Assembly (NCBI GenBank): GCA_002343775.1
Contig: DDSH01000001.1
Location: 62,001-126,000 of the forward strand
DNA from: Anaerolineales bacterium UBA2395
Lineage (GTDB): Bacteria; Chloroflexota; Anaerolineae; Anaerolineales; Villigracilaceae
Reading direction: 5' to 3'
Length of the DNA: 64,000 nucleotides
The notes under the pieces were generated by a model. It was not told where the DNA came from. It was given only the letters and a program-made list of their open reading frames with translations, and ran no database searches. Positions 23,799 to 32,218 of the stretch are shown here, in pieces; the first letter of the stretch is position 1, and each line of letters starts with the position of its first letter. Both the position numbers and the translations under genes were made by a program.

Positions 23799-26435
23799 TT
23801 ATTTCTCCAACAAGCGGACGATGCCATTCGAGCCGTCCACCTCCACCAGTTGACCGTCCCGTAAGATTTGCGTGGCGTTATCCAAACCTGAAACGCAGGG
23901 TACGCCATACTCACGCGCCACCACCGCGCCATGCTGCAAGGCGCCGCCGATCTCAAGGATGATGCCTTTGGCATTGATAAAGAGCGGGGTCCAACCCGGG
24001 TCCGTGGCGCGGGCGACGAGAATTTCGCCGGGCAGGAGTTGTTTTTCGTTCGCGAATTGCAGTACTTTGACGCGTCCCTGCACCACGCCGGGCGAGATGG
24101 GCGCACCGCTCAGTTCCCCATCGGCGGCGACTTTGCGCGGCGGATAGAAAATCCTGCCGCGCGAGTCGAGGATGCGGGCGGCGAGTTTGCTCTTGCGCAT
24201 TTTGTTGATGAGCACAGTGCGCTCTTGCGCCAGAGCACGAAGGTTCAGTGACGAGTCGGTCAGTGCTTGGTCAATGTCGGCGATGGTCAGGTCGAATATC
24301 TGCTCGGGAGAATCCAGCCGCCCCTCTGCGACGAAGCGTTCGGCGATCTCCAATACGCTGCGGCGGAACAAGTCCACCACGGTGATGATGTAATGCTTGG
24401 GCGTTTCACGATAGCCGCCGAAGGTCAGCCAGGTTTGATAAAGACCTTCAAAAGTTTTGGCGGTGTGCCTGCTTTTCTTCAAGGCGATGGCATATAAGGC
24501 TTGGTAAGCGGCTTCACGCTTGGCGCGGGCTTCTTCAAAGAAGGAAGCGGAAGTCTCCCGTCCGCGAATGGCAAGCGACATGGACTTGAGTTGCGCAAAG
24601 ACCTGCGCGAGGTTTTCGTACGGGCGCGGCGTGGCGGTGTCGATCTCGCCGGGGCAGCGCATGCCAAACTCGGCGATGTATCGCTCCCAGAGTCGAATAA
24701 AGCTCGAAGAAAGCGCGCCCCGTTCGAGGTCCGATAAGAAGCGGGAGGGGTCATCGTAGCGGCGAAGTTCATCCGAGTCCGCCAGCGCATACATCAGTTC
24801 TCCCATCTCGGTCGTCTTGTTGCCTGGCAAAGAGATGCCGAGGTTGATGAGATGATCCTGCACGCTATCGGCTTCACGTTTGAAAAGATTTTGAATGCGT
24901 CGCTGGGCGATCTGCGCGGCGAGGATCATCGGGATGCCGTAATCGCCGTAGAAAAAAGTGAGCAGGTTCGTGAGCGTCACGGCTTGTTCGTGCAGCGACA
25001 TGCCCGCGCCAGAAAAATTCGCAAGACGTTGAAGTTCATCGGGCAGGGCGGCTTGATACTTTGCGAGCACGCGCTGCGGTCTGAGATATGCTCCCATCGC
25101 GGACTTTACCATCGGCAGCATTTTGAAGATCATCTGCCCGCGCATGGCTTTGAGTTTCGCGGGCAGTTCACCGCGCGTGTATTCGCGCATGTCAATGCCA
25201 TCCAAAATTTCCATCACGCGTGGGTCGCCGAAACTGCCAGGCGCGAGCGCGGCATTCCTCATGCCCATCATCATCGCATGCGAGACGTTCATGTAATAGC
25301 CGCCACTCGCCGTGAAGGTGACGCCGTCCAATCCAATGGCGCCTTCTGCAACGGGTCCGCCGACCTTGTTGAGCACATAGCCGAGAAAGTCTGTGCCGAG
25401 CGCCGAGAGCGGTTCTTGCAAGCCCTGCTCGATCAACGTGGAGTTGGCATATAGTCGTTTGGGTTCATTCGGCGCGGTGACCATCTCGGGCGGCAGCGGC
25501 AAATAGGTGGTGATGGGTCGCGCTTGCAGCAGAAAGATTTTTCCTTCGGCAATTGCCCACTCGATGTCCACAGGTTTTTGATAATGTGCTGCCACACGTT
25601 GCAGCAAGTCCGTCAGCGCGAGCGCCTGCTCATTTGTGATGGCTGTTTCTGGATGACTCTCGCGTGTGGACTTTTCAGTGCCCCCAGCCTGATTCAACGT
25701 AATGACCGTTTTCTTGCTCCCAGCTCTCGCTTCAATAATTCGACGGGTGGGCTGGTCCACCACGAAGAGGTCTGGTTCAACATCCCCAGCCACTACCGAC
25801 TCACCCAGTCCATAATTGGCGTTGATGACGGCTTCATCGAAGCAGTTGTTGAGCGGGTTGAGCGAGAACGCCACGCCCGCGCTATCGGCATTGACTTGTT
25901 GCTGAACGATGACCGCGATGCGCGGCTCGGTGAGCGAAAAGCCATGTTCCTTTTTGTATAGGAAGACGCGCTCGTCAAAACTGGAAACGAACGAATGCAG
26001 GATCGCCGCTTCGATGCCATCCACGGTGACGCCCAGAGTCGTTTCATAACCGCCTGCGAATGACGCACCTTCCAAGTCCTCTTCGGGAGAGGAGGAACGG
26101 ACAGCGTATAGTCTACCGTGATTGGCTTGATGAAATGGAACGAGGGCTTGCTCAAGTTCCTGCTTTTGCTCCGCGGTAAAGGTCAGGTTGCGGGCAAGGG
26201 TTTGAATCGCATGAGTGGCGGCACCCAGTTTCTGGACAGAATCAGGCTTGAGGTCCGACCAGTGAGGCGAGCGCTTGAGGGCATCCAGCCAGGGGGTGAA
26301 GAAATCCACAGCGAGGACAAATCCGGGCGGGACGGGCATCCCAGCGCGGGTCATTTCGATCAAGGAGAGGGCTTTGCCGCCAACCTGCTCAAGCGTAGGG
26401 GATTGGGGTGTGTTGAATTGGAAGATGCTACTCAT
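23799..26435 (-). CDS. Rifampicin-phosphotransferase-like / PEP-synthase-like enzyme
   Basis: 878 residues. N-terminal PPDK/PEP-synthase ATP-grasp domain (1-315: VGGKALSLIEMTRAGMPVPPGF, YAVRSSSPEEDLEGASFAGGYE, VDIEWAIAEGKIFLLQARPI), a long helical middle part (about 330-780), and a C-terminal swivelling phosphohistidine domain with GGALQHGAVVAREYG (His835). There is no C-terminal TIM barrel as in PEP synthase. ATP-grasp, helical substrate domain, C-terminal His domain and about 870 residues is the layout of rifampicin phosphotransferase, which moves the beta-phosphate of ATP onto the antibiotic. The residues that bind rifamycin cannot be confirmed, so a different acceptor is possible. First gene of an operon with an MFS exporter. 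Confidence 0.75.
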   Translation of the reverse strand: MSSIFQFNTPQSPTLEQVGGKALSLIEMTRAGMPVPPGFVLAVDFFTPWLDALKRSPHWSDLKPDSVQKLGAATHAIQTLARNLTFTAEQKQELEQALVPFHQANHGRLYAVRSSSPEEDLEGASFAGGYETTLGVTVDGIEAAILHSFVSSFDERVFLYKKEHGFSLTEPRIAVIVQQQVNADSAGVAFSLNPLNNCFDEAVINANYGLGESVVAGDVEPDLFVVDQPTRRIIEARAGSKKTVITLNQAGGTEKSTRESHPETAITNEQALALTDLLQRVAAHYQKPVDIEWAIAEGKIFLLQARPITTYLPLPPEMVTAPNEPKRLYANSTLIEQGLQEPLSALGTDFLGYVLNKVGGPVAEGAIGLDGVTFTASGGYYMNVSHAMMMGMRNAALAPGSFGDPRVMEILDGIDMREYTRGELPAKLKAMRGQMIFKMLPMVKSAMGAYLRPQRVLAKYQAALPDELQRLANFSGAGMSLHEQAVTLTNLLTFFYGDYGIPMILAAQIAQRRIQNLFKREADSVQDHLINLGISLPGNKTTEMGELMYALADSDELRRYDDPSRFLSDLERGALSSSFIRLWERYIAEFGMRCPGEIDTATPRPYENLAQVFAQLKSMSLAIRGRETSASFFEEARAKREAAYQALYAIALKKSRHTAKTFEGLYQTWLTFGGYRETPKHYIITVVDLFRRSVLEIAERFVAEGRLDSPEQIFDLTIADIDQALTDSSLNLRALAQERTVLINKMRKSKLAARILDSRGRIFYPPRKVAADGELSGAPISPGVVQGRVKVLQFANEKQLLPGEILVARATDPGWTPLFINAKGIILEIGGALQHGAVVAREYGVPCVSGLDNATQILRDGQLVEVDGSNGIVRLLEK

Positions 26436-26450
26436 CAGTTCTCCAACAAT

Positions 26451-26520
26451 TTATAAATTTGTAATATAATCGTACAGAAATTACAAATTTGTATTATAGG
26501 CATAATTTTGGAATTGTCAA
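26451..26520 (-). promoter_or_regulatory. Promoter with twin TetR-type operators
   Basis: Two near-identical 18-bp sites, TTATAAATTTGTAATATA (26451-26468) and TTACAAATTTGTATTATA (26481-26498), lie 30 bp apart; the core ACAAATTTGT is palindromic. The minus-strand promoter TTGACA (26520-26515), 16-bp spacer, TATAAT (26498-26493) overlaps the second site, so a bound repressor would block the enzyme-exporter operon. A plus-strand promoter for tetR (TTGGAA 26508, TACAAT 26531, 17-bp spacer) lies alongside. Confidence 0.75.
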
Positions 26521-26574
26521 TGCTTTACATTACAATAATTACAGCAATGTAGGGTATCCCCTCAAGGAGTTTGC

Positions 26575-27183
26575 ATGGACGGGTTTGCGCGCCGAAAAGA
26601 ACAGAGTAAGGAAGATATCCGCAAGGCGGCTTGGGAGTTGTTCAGCCAGTTTGGGGTGGATAAGGTCAGCATGGCGGATATCGCCCGCAAAGCAGGCGTT
26701 TCGCCAGCGACCATCTACAATAACTTTGAGAGCAAGGAGGCGCTGGCGAGAGAGTTTGTCAGCGGCATGGTGGAGGGATTGGTCAGCCGCGCGCAAGAGA
26801 TCGTCACCCCGCAGGGGTCGTATCAGGAAAAGATCAACGCGTTCTTTCAGTTCATCTCGGCGATGATGGCGGGCGGAAAGCCTGCCTCGGAAGGCGTGGC
26901 GGTCTTTGCCAGCAGCCTTGACCTGCAAAACGACCCGGAGATCCGCGAGATCCGCACCAAGGCACAGGAGAAGATGCTCGCGCTGTTATTGGGGCTGATC
27001 GAGGATGGCAGGCGCGAAGGGCAGGTCAGCACGGAAATTTCCGAGGAAGCCCTGCGCATCTATTTCGTGCTATTCATGGATGCCTTCACCCACGCCGAGT
27101 TTCAGCGGCAGTATCCGCGCAACCCGAATTTGGTGAAGGAATTGGGGTCGTTGATGCTGTATGGGTTGAAGGGAAAGAAGTAG
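26575..27183 (+). CDS. TetR family regulator
   Basis: 202 residues. N-terminal helix-turn-helix (about 12-58: SKEDIRKAAWELFSQFGVDKVSMADIARKAGVS... with recognition part SPATIYNNFESKEAL) and an all-helical ligand-binding C-terminus. AAGGAG seven bases before the ATG. Divergent from the phosphotransferase-like/MFS operon with paired operators between, so it most likely represses that operon and itself until an inducer binds. Confidence 0.88.
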   Translation: MDGFARRKEQSKEDIRKAAWELFSQFGVDKVSMADIARKAGVSPATIYNNFESKEALAREFVSGMVEGLVSRAQEIVTPQGSYQEKINAFFQFISAMMAGGKPASEGVAVFASSLDLQNDPEIREIRTKAQEKMLALLLGLIEDGRREGQVSTEISEEALRIYFVLFMDAFTHAEFQRQYPRNPNLVKELGSLMLYGLKGKK

Positions 27184-27327
27184 AAAGATCCTGAGCGTTT
27201 CACCCATCGTTTTACTTCGTGTACTCCTTGTCTCTGCGGCGATCAGGCGACAATGAGTCAGTCGAATTTGCCAGCGCGCGCCGAAAATCTGGCAACCTTT
27301 ATGCTTTCTTGATACTTATCCTCTTCG

Positions 27328-27362
27328 CCTTAACCCCAAATTGACGTACAACTGAATACACT
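27328..27362 (+). promoter_or_regulatory. Kdp promoter element shared with kimA
   Basis: This 35-bp stretch matches 35608-35642 at 29 positions, including ACAACTGAATA in full; the similarity extends upstream to a common TTTCTTGA (27305). It lies just before the kdp genes and its twin lies just before the KimA-type gene. A -35/-10 reading TTAACC, 17-bp spacer, TGAATA is possible and is weak, as expected for an activator-dependent promoter. KdpE, encoded in between, is the obvious candidate regulator. Confidence 0.7.
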
Positions 27363-27380
27363 GTCTCAATGGAGGCACGC

Positions 27381-27479
27381 ATGAACGACCTTTTATTTCT
27401 TGGCTTAACCGTTCTGTTCTTTTTACTTTCCCTTGGGCTGCTTTACGCACTCGATGGACTGCGGGAGGACAAGTCATGA
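27381..27479 (+). CDS. 32-residue membrane peptide ahead of KdpF
   Basis: MNDLLFLGLTVLFFLLSLGL then a short Asp/Arg/Lys-rich tail; one membrane helix. GGAGG lies six bases before the ATG and the stop overlaps the KdpF start as ATGA, so it is translated. It resembles the tiny hydrophobic proteins found at the head of kdp operons. Possibly an accessory KdpF-like subunit or a leader for coupling. Confidence 0.7.
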   Translation: MNDLLFLGLTVLFFLLSLGLLYALDGLREDKS

Positions 27480-27568
27480 ATCCGCTTTATTGGCTCACTG
27501 GGATTGTGGCAATGGGACTTCTACTTTATCTCGTCCTCGCACTGGTCAAACCGGAGTGGTTCGGATGA
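27476..27568 (+). CDS. kdpF: K+-transporting ATPase subunit KdpF
   Basis: 30 residues, MNPLYWLTGIVAMGLLLYLV then LALVKPEWFG, one membrane helix with the typical KPE-W/R-F end of KdpF. It stabilises the KdpABC complex. Both ends overlap neighbours by ATGA. Confidence 0.85.
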   Translation: MNPLYWLTGIVAMGLLLYLVLALVKPEWFG

Positions 27569-29277
27569 ATACCTGGCTGCAATTGATTTTTTACTTTGGG
27601 ATTTTGCTTCTCTTGACGAAGCCGCTTGGCGCGTACATGGCGAAGGTCTATCAAGGCGAACGCCTCTTTCTTGACCCGATCCTTGATCCCGTTGAGCGAT
27701 TTCTTTATCGCCTCTCGGGCATTGACTCGCGTTCCGAGATGACATGGAAAACGTACGCCATCGCCATGTTGGTCTTCAACATCGTTGGCGTGGTCGCCGT
27801 CTATCTGCTGCAACGCCTGCAAGGATTTCCCCTCCTCAACCCGCAGGGACTCGGCGCAGTCTCGCCCGACTCCGCGTGGAATACGGCGGTGAGTTTCGCC
27901 AGCAACACCAACTGGCAGGGCTACGGCGGCGAGACGACGATGAGTTATCTCACGCAAATGCTCGGCATGACCGTGCAGAATTTTGTCTCCGCCGCGACAG
28001 GAATGGCGGTGATGGTGGCATTGATTCGCGGCATTGTCAGGCACACCACGAAAGAGATCGGGAATTTCTGGGTGGATATGACCCGCTCTGTCCTTTACAT
28101 CTTGCTTCCGCTTTCGCTTGTATTGGCTTTGGCTCTTGTTTCACAGGGTGTGGTGCAGACCTTTAGTGAGTATAAGTCTGCAACTTCGCTTCAATCTGGC
28201 GAAGCGCAACTCATCGCGGTGGGACCCGCCGCTTCACAGGTTGCCATCAAGCAATTGGGCACCAACGGCGGCGGATTCTTCAACGTCAACTCTGCGCATC
28301 CACTGGAAAACCCGACTCCCTTCTCGAACTTTTTGGAGATGCTGTCCATCCTGCTCATTCCCGCCGCGCTTTGTTACACCTACGGCAAGATGGTCGGAGA
28401 TACGCGGCAGGGTTGGGCATTGCTGGCGGTGATAACGATTGTGCTGGTTGCATTACTCGGCGTGGCGGTTTGGGCGGAGCAGGGCGGCAACCCCATGTTC
28501 GCAAAACTCGGCATTGACCAAACGCAGTCCGCGAGCAACCCAGGCGGAAACATGGAAGGCAAGGAAGTCCGCTTTGGAATCGTGAACTCCGCATTATGGG
28601 CAACTGTGACCACCGCCGCATCGAACGGCTCGGTCAACTCCATGCATGACTCGTTCATGCCGTTGGGCGGACTCGTCCCGATGTGGCTCATGCAACTCGG
28701 TGAAATTATTTATGGCGGTGTGGGGTCGGGCTTGTATGGCATGTTGGCGTTCGTCATCATCGCGGTCTTCGTCTCTGGCTTGATGGTGGGACGCACGCCC
28801 GAGTATCTCGGCAAGAAGATCGAAGCCTATGAGATGAAGATGGCGTCCATCATCATTCTCACCCCTGTCATGGTGGTGTTGATCGGAACCGCTGTGTCGG
28901 TGATGAGTGAAGCAGGACGTGCCACCATTTACAACCCGTCGGCGCATGGGTTTAGTGAAGTGTTGTATGCGTTCTCGTCCGCGGGCAATAACAACGGCTC
29001 GGCGTTTGCAGGGCTGGGAGCGAACACGCCTTTCTATAACATCGCGCTTGGCATTGCCATGTTCGTTGCGCGGTATTGGCTGGCGATTCCCGTGCTGGCA
29101 ATTGCAGGCTCACTAGCGAACAAGAAGAAAGTCCCAGCGAGTGCGGGAACCTTACCCACGCATACCCCGTTGTTCATTGCATGGGTCATCGGCGTCATCA
29201 TCATTGTCGGCGCGTTGAGTTTCCTACCCGCCCTGGCGTTGGGACCGATCGTGGAACATTTGATGATCTTCGGATAA
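27565..29277 (+). CDS. kdpA: K+-transporting ATPase subunit KdpA
   Basis: 570 residues from the ATG at 27565 (ATGA overlap with kdpF); an open frame extends further upstream but only over kdpF. About ten membrane helices and the four degenerate selectivity loops of the SKT superfamily, seen as SFASNTNWQGYGGE, QLGTNGGGFFNVNSAHPLENP and FSSAGNNNGSAFAGL. KdpA is the potassium-conducing channel-like subunit of the high-affinity pump. Confidence 0.96.
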   Translation: MNTWLQLIFYFGILLLLTKPLGAYMAKVYQGERLFLDPILDPVERFLYRLSGIDSRSEMTWKTYAIAMLVFNIVGVVAVYLLQRLQGFPLLNPQGLGAVSPDSAWNTAVSFASNTNWQGYGGETTMSYLTQMLGMTVQNFVSAATGMAVMVALIRGIVRHTTKEIGNFWVDMTRSVLYILLPLSLVLALALVSQGVVQTFSEYKSATSLQSGEAQLIAVGPAASQVAIKQLGTNGGGFFNVNSAHPLENPTPFSNFLEMLSILLIPAALCYTYGKMVGDTRQGWALLAVITIVLVALLGVAVWAEQGGNPMFAKLGIDQTQSASNPGGNMEGKEVRFGIVNSALWATVTTAASNGSVNSMHDSFMPLGGLVPMWLMQLGEIIYGGVGSGLYGMLAFVIIAVFVSGLMVGRTPEYLGKKIEAYEMKMASIIILTPVMVVLIGTAVSVMSEAGRATIYNPSAHGFSEVLYAFSSAGNNNGSAFAGLGANTPFYNIALGIAMFVARYWLAIPVLAIAGSLANKKKVPASAGTLPTHTPLFIAWVIGVIIIVGALSFLPALALGPIVEHLMIFG

Positions 29278-29296
29278 AAGAAAAACCTCAAAGGAA

Positions 29297-29352
29297 ACGA
29301 AGTGTCACAAAGGAAAAACAAAAACCTTTGTGTACCTTTGTGACACTTCGTG
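29297..29352. repeat. Nonamer repeat with 17-bp inverted arms between kdpA and kdpB
   Basis: ACGAAGTGTCACAAAGG (29297-29313) pairs with 29335-29351. The right half is three 9-bp units CTTTGTGTA, CCTTTGTGA, CACTTCGTG. The unit CTTTGTGTA recurs exactly in the element at 53729-53804. It can fold in the kdp mRNA between kdpA and kdpB and could change their ratio. Confidence 0.8.
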
Positions 29353-29371
29353 GTTGAAAAAAGAGAAACTT

Positions 29372-31447
29372 ATGACTACTAAAAACAAAACCCAAGCCTG
29401 CCGCGAAATGTATCAACGCGCTGTGCTGGAATCCTTTATCAAACTCAACCCGCGCTGGATGGTGCATAACCCTGTCATGTTCGTTGTAGAAGTGGGCAGC
29501 GTGCTCACCACCCTGTTGTGGATTCAATCTCTGATCGGCGAAGGTGAAGCGCCAACAGGTTTCATCGGCGCGATCGCGCTCTGGCTTTGGCTCACCGTCT
29601 TATTCGCCAACTTCTCTGAAGCCGTGGCAGAAGGACGCGGCAAGGCACAAGCCGAGTCGTTGCGTAAGGCTAGGCAAGATACACCTGCGAAGAAAGTCAG
29701 TTCGAACGTTAAAACGTTTGAACGTGAAAACGTTGAAACCCAAATAGTTTCATCAACATCCCTTCGCAAAGATGATTTATATCTTGTCGTGGCTGGAGAC
29801 ATTCTCCCCGCTGATGGCGAGATCGTGGTTGGAATCGCTTCGGTGGATGAAAGCGCCGTGACGGGCGAATCCGCGCCCGTGGTGCGTGAGGCGGGCGGAG
29901 ACCGTTCCGCGGTCACAGGCGGCACGCGGCTTCTTTCCGACTGGCTCATTATCCGCGTCAGCGCCGACCCAGGGCAGGGATTTCTCGACCGCATGATCAG
30001 CATGGTCGAAGGCGCGAAACGTCAGAAAACACCGAACGAGATCGCGCTCAATATTTTGCTGGCGGGCTTCACCATCATCTTTCTCGTCGTCTGCGCCACA
30101 CTGCTGCCGTATTCAATTTACAGCGTCGAAGCCAGCGGACAAGGCACACCCATCACCATCACCGTGCTCATCGCGCTGCTCGTCTGCCTCATTCCCACCA
30201 CCATCGGCGGGCTGCTTTCTGCCATCGGCATTGCGGGCATGGATAGGATGATCCAGCGCAACGTGATCGCCATGTCGGGTCGCGCCGTGGAAGCGGCAGG
30301 CGATGTGGATGTGCTGCTGCTCGACAAAACAGGAACCATCACGCTCGGCAATCGTCAGGCGGTCGAGTTCATCCCCGTCAACGGCGCGAATGCCAACGAA
30401 CTCGCCGAAGCCGCACAACTCGCATCCCTTGCGGATGAGACTCCCGAAGGTCGTTCCATTGTGGTGCTTGCCAAGGAAAAATTTGGTCTGCGTGGTCACA
30501 CCGTGGACGGAATGCACTTCATCCCTTTCACCGCGCAAACACGCATGAGCGGAGTTAATTTCAATGGGACTCAAATCAGGAAGGGAGCGCCTGACACGAT
30601 GATGGGCTTGATTCAATCCAACGGAAACGGCGTCGCCTCAGACCTCAAGCCGACAGTTGATTCCATCGCCCGAGCCGGGGGGACTCCGCTGGTAGTGACT
30701 CGCGACAACAAAGCGTTGGGAGTCATTCACTTGAAGGACATTGTCAAAGGCGGCATGAAGGAACGTTTTGCGCAACTGCGCAAGATGGGCATCAAGACCG
30801 TGATGATCACAGGCGACAATCCGCTGACCGCTGCCGCAATCGCCGCGGAAGCAGGCGTGGACGATTTTCTCGCGCAAGCCACGCCCGAAGCCAAACTCAA
30901 ACTCATCCGTGAATATCAAACAGGCGGGCGTTTGGTTGCGATGACAGGCGATGGCACGAACGACGCGCCTGCCCTTGCTCAAGCCGACGTTGCTGTGGCA
31001 ATGAACACCGGCACGCAACCCGCGCGCGAAGCTGCCAACATGGTGGACTTGGATAGCAACCCGACCAAGTTAATCGAGATCGTGGAGATCGGCAAACAAC
31101 TGCTGATGACTCGCGGGGCGTTGACTACGTTCAGTCTCGCTAACGATGTGAGCAAATACTTCGCCATCATCCCTGCCGCATTTTCCAGCACGTATCCGCA
31201 ATTGAACGCGCTCAACATCATGCGCCTTGCCACCCCCGAAAGTGCCATCTTGTCAGCCGTGATCTTCAATGCACTCATCATCATCGCTTTGATCCCGCTT
31301 GCCTTGCGCGGTGTGCCCTATCGTGCGGTTGGAGCAGCGCAGTTGTTGCGCGACAATCTCTTGATCTACGGTCTCGGTGGTTTGCTTGTGCCTTTCATTG
31401 GGATCAAGGTCATTGATATGTTGTTGGTGGCGTTGCATTTAGTTTAA
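29372..31447 (+). CDS. kdpB: K+-transporting P-type ATPase subunit KdpB
   Basis: 691 residues. P-type ATPase with TGES in the A-domain (VTGESAPVVREAGGDRSAVTGG), phosphorylation motif DKTGT (Asp318), KGA (RKGAPD), MTGDGTNDAPALAQADVAVAMN hinge, and about seven helices. ATG 29372 is chosen for AAGAG upstream; the longer frame starts inside the repeat. In the A-domain a stretch (SNVKTFERENVETQ, about residue 111-124) is encoded by an 8-bp tandem repeat and appears inserted relative to ordinary KdpB. Confidence 0.96.
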   Translation: MTTKNKTQACREMYQRAVLESFIKLNPRWMVHNPVMFVVEVGSVLTTLLWIQSLIGEGEAPTGFIGAIALWLWLTVLFANFSEAVAEGRGKAQAESLRKARQDTPAKKVSSNVKTFERENVETQIVSSTSLRKDDLYLVVAGDILPADGEIVVGIASVDESAVTGESAPVVREAGGDRSAVTGGTRLLSDWLIIRVSADPGQGFLDRMISMVEGAKRQKTPNEIALNILLAGFTIIFLVVCATLLPYSIYSVEASGQGTPITITVLIALLVCLIPTTIGGLLSAIGIAGMDRMIQRNVIAMSGRAVEAAGDVDVLLLDKTGTITLGNRQAVEFIPVNGANANELAEAAQLASLADETPEGRSIVVLAKEKFGLRGHTVDGMHFIPFTAQTRMSGVNFNGTQIRKGAPDTMMGLIQSNGNGVASDLKPTVDSIARAGGTPLVVTRDNKALGVIHLKDIVKGGMKERFAQLRKMGIKTVMITGDNPLTAAAIAAEAGVDDFLAQATPEAKLKLIREYQTGGRLVAMTGDGTNDAPALAQADVAVAMNTGTQPAREAANMVDLDSNPTKLIEIVEIGKQLLMTRGALTTFSLANDVSKYFAIIPAAFSSTYPQLNALNIMRLATPESAILSAVIFNALIIIALIPLALRGVPYRAVGAAQLLRDNLLIYGLGGLLVPFIGIKVIDMLLVALHLV
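29705..29736. repeat. Four-unit 8-bp tandem repeat inside kdpB
   Basis: AACGTTAA, AACGTTTG, AACGTGAA, AACGTTGA in sequence. In frame within the KdpB A-domain. Reads through all three codon phases because 8 is not a multiple of 3. Confidence 0.8.
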
Positions 31448-31482
31448 CGATGCAACGAGTGACACAAACTCAAGAGTACAAA

Positions 31483-31653
31483 ATGAAAACAAAATTCTTA
31501 CTTTCCAAACTTACTGGCATTATTTTCACAGCTGGACTTGTTTCTGCCAGTATTGCACCCAATACATTCAACATCCCCATCCCCATGCGCCCGTGGATAT
31601 TCATGTTCACCATCGCATGGACGTTACTCGTCGTTTCTGGAGTCTTTTCATGA
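31483..31653 (+). CDS. 56-residue membrane protein between kdpB and kdpC
   Basis: Starts MKTKFLLSKLTGIIFTAGLV; two hydrophobic segments (about 5-25 and 35-55) joined by a Pro/Asn loop. It overlaps kdpC by ATGA. Not part of the standard KdpFABC complex. Could be an extra small subunit; no family recognised. Confidence 0.65.
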   Translation: MKTKFLLSKLTGIIFTAGLVSASIAPNTFNIPIPMRPWIFMFTIAWTLLVVSGVFS

Positions 31654-32213
31654 AACAACAACTTCGCCCAGCCATTACCCTGCTGGCATTACTCACCATT
31701 ATTACTGGCGTGATTTACCCACTCACAGTGACAGGGCTTGCCCAAGTCCTTTTTCCGCATCAAGCGAGCGGAAGTCTTATCGTCATTGACGGCAAAGCCT
31801 ACGGCTCGGAACTCATCGGTCAACAGTTCGATGACCCGAAATATTTCTGGGGTCGCCCCTCTGCGGCTGGGTATAACGCTGCCGCTTCATCTGGCTCCAA
31901 CTATGGACCGATGAATCCAACGCTCGAAGAAGTCGTGCAAGCCCGCATTGACGCGCTCCATGCAGTCGACCCAAACAACCCGCTTCCAATTCCTGTTGAC
32001 CTGGTCACTGCCTCTGCGAGCGGGCTCGACCCGCACATCAGCGTGGCATCGGCGTTGTATCAGGTTCGAAGGGTGGCATCCGCTCGCGGGTTGAGTGAAG
32101 CGGTAGTCACATCCTTGGTGGAGAAATATACCGAAGGGCGTCAGTTTGGGATTTTTGGCGAGCCACGAGTCAATGTCTTATTGTTAAATCTTGCATTGGA
32201 TGAGATACAATAA
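31650..32213 (+). CDS. kdpC: K+-transporting ATPase subunit KdpC
   Basis: 187 residues: one N-terminal helix (ITLLALLTIITGVIYPLTVT) and an extracytoplasmic domain with ASGSLIV, FWGRPSAAGYNAAASSGSNYGP and GLDPHISVASALYQVRRVA, all KdpC hallmarks. KdpC raises ATP affinity of KdpB. The ATG at 31650 overlaps the preceding small gene; the longer frame is rejected. Confidence 0.95.
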   Translation: MKQQLRPAITLLALLTIITGVIYPLTVTGLAQVLFPHQASGSLIVIDGKAYGSELIGQQFDDPKYFWGRPSAAGYNAAASSGSNYGPMNPTLEEVVQARIDALHAVDPNNPLPIPVDLVTASASGLDPHISVASALYQVRRVASARGLSEAVVTSLVEKYTEGRQFGIFGEPRVNVLLLNLALDEIQ

Positions 32214-32218
32214 ATTTG

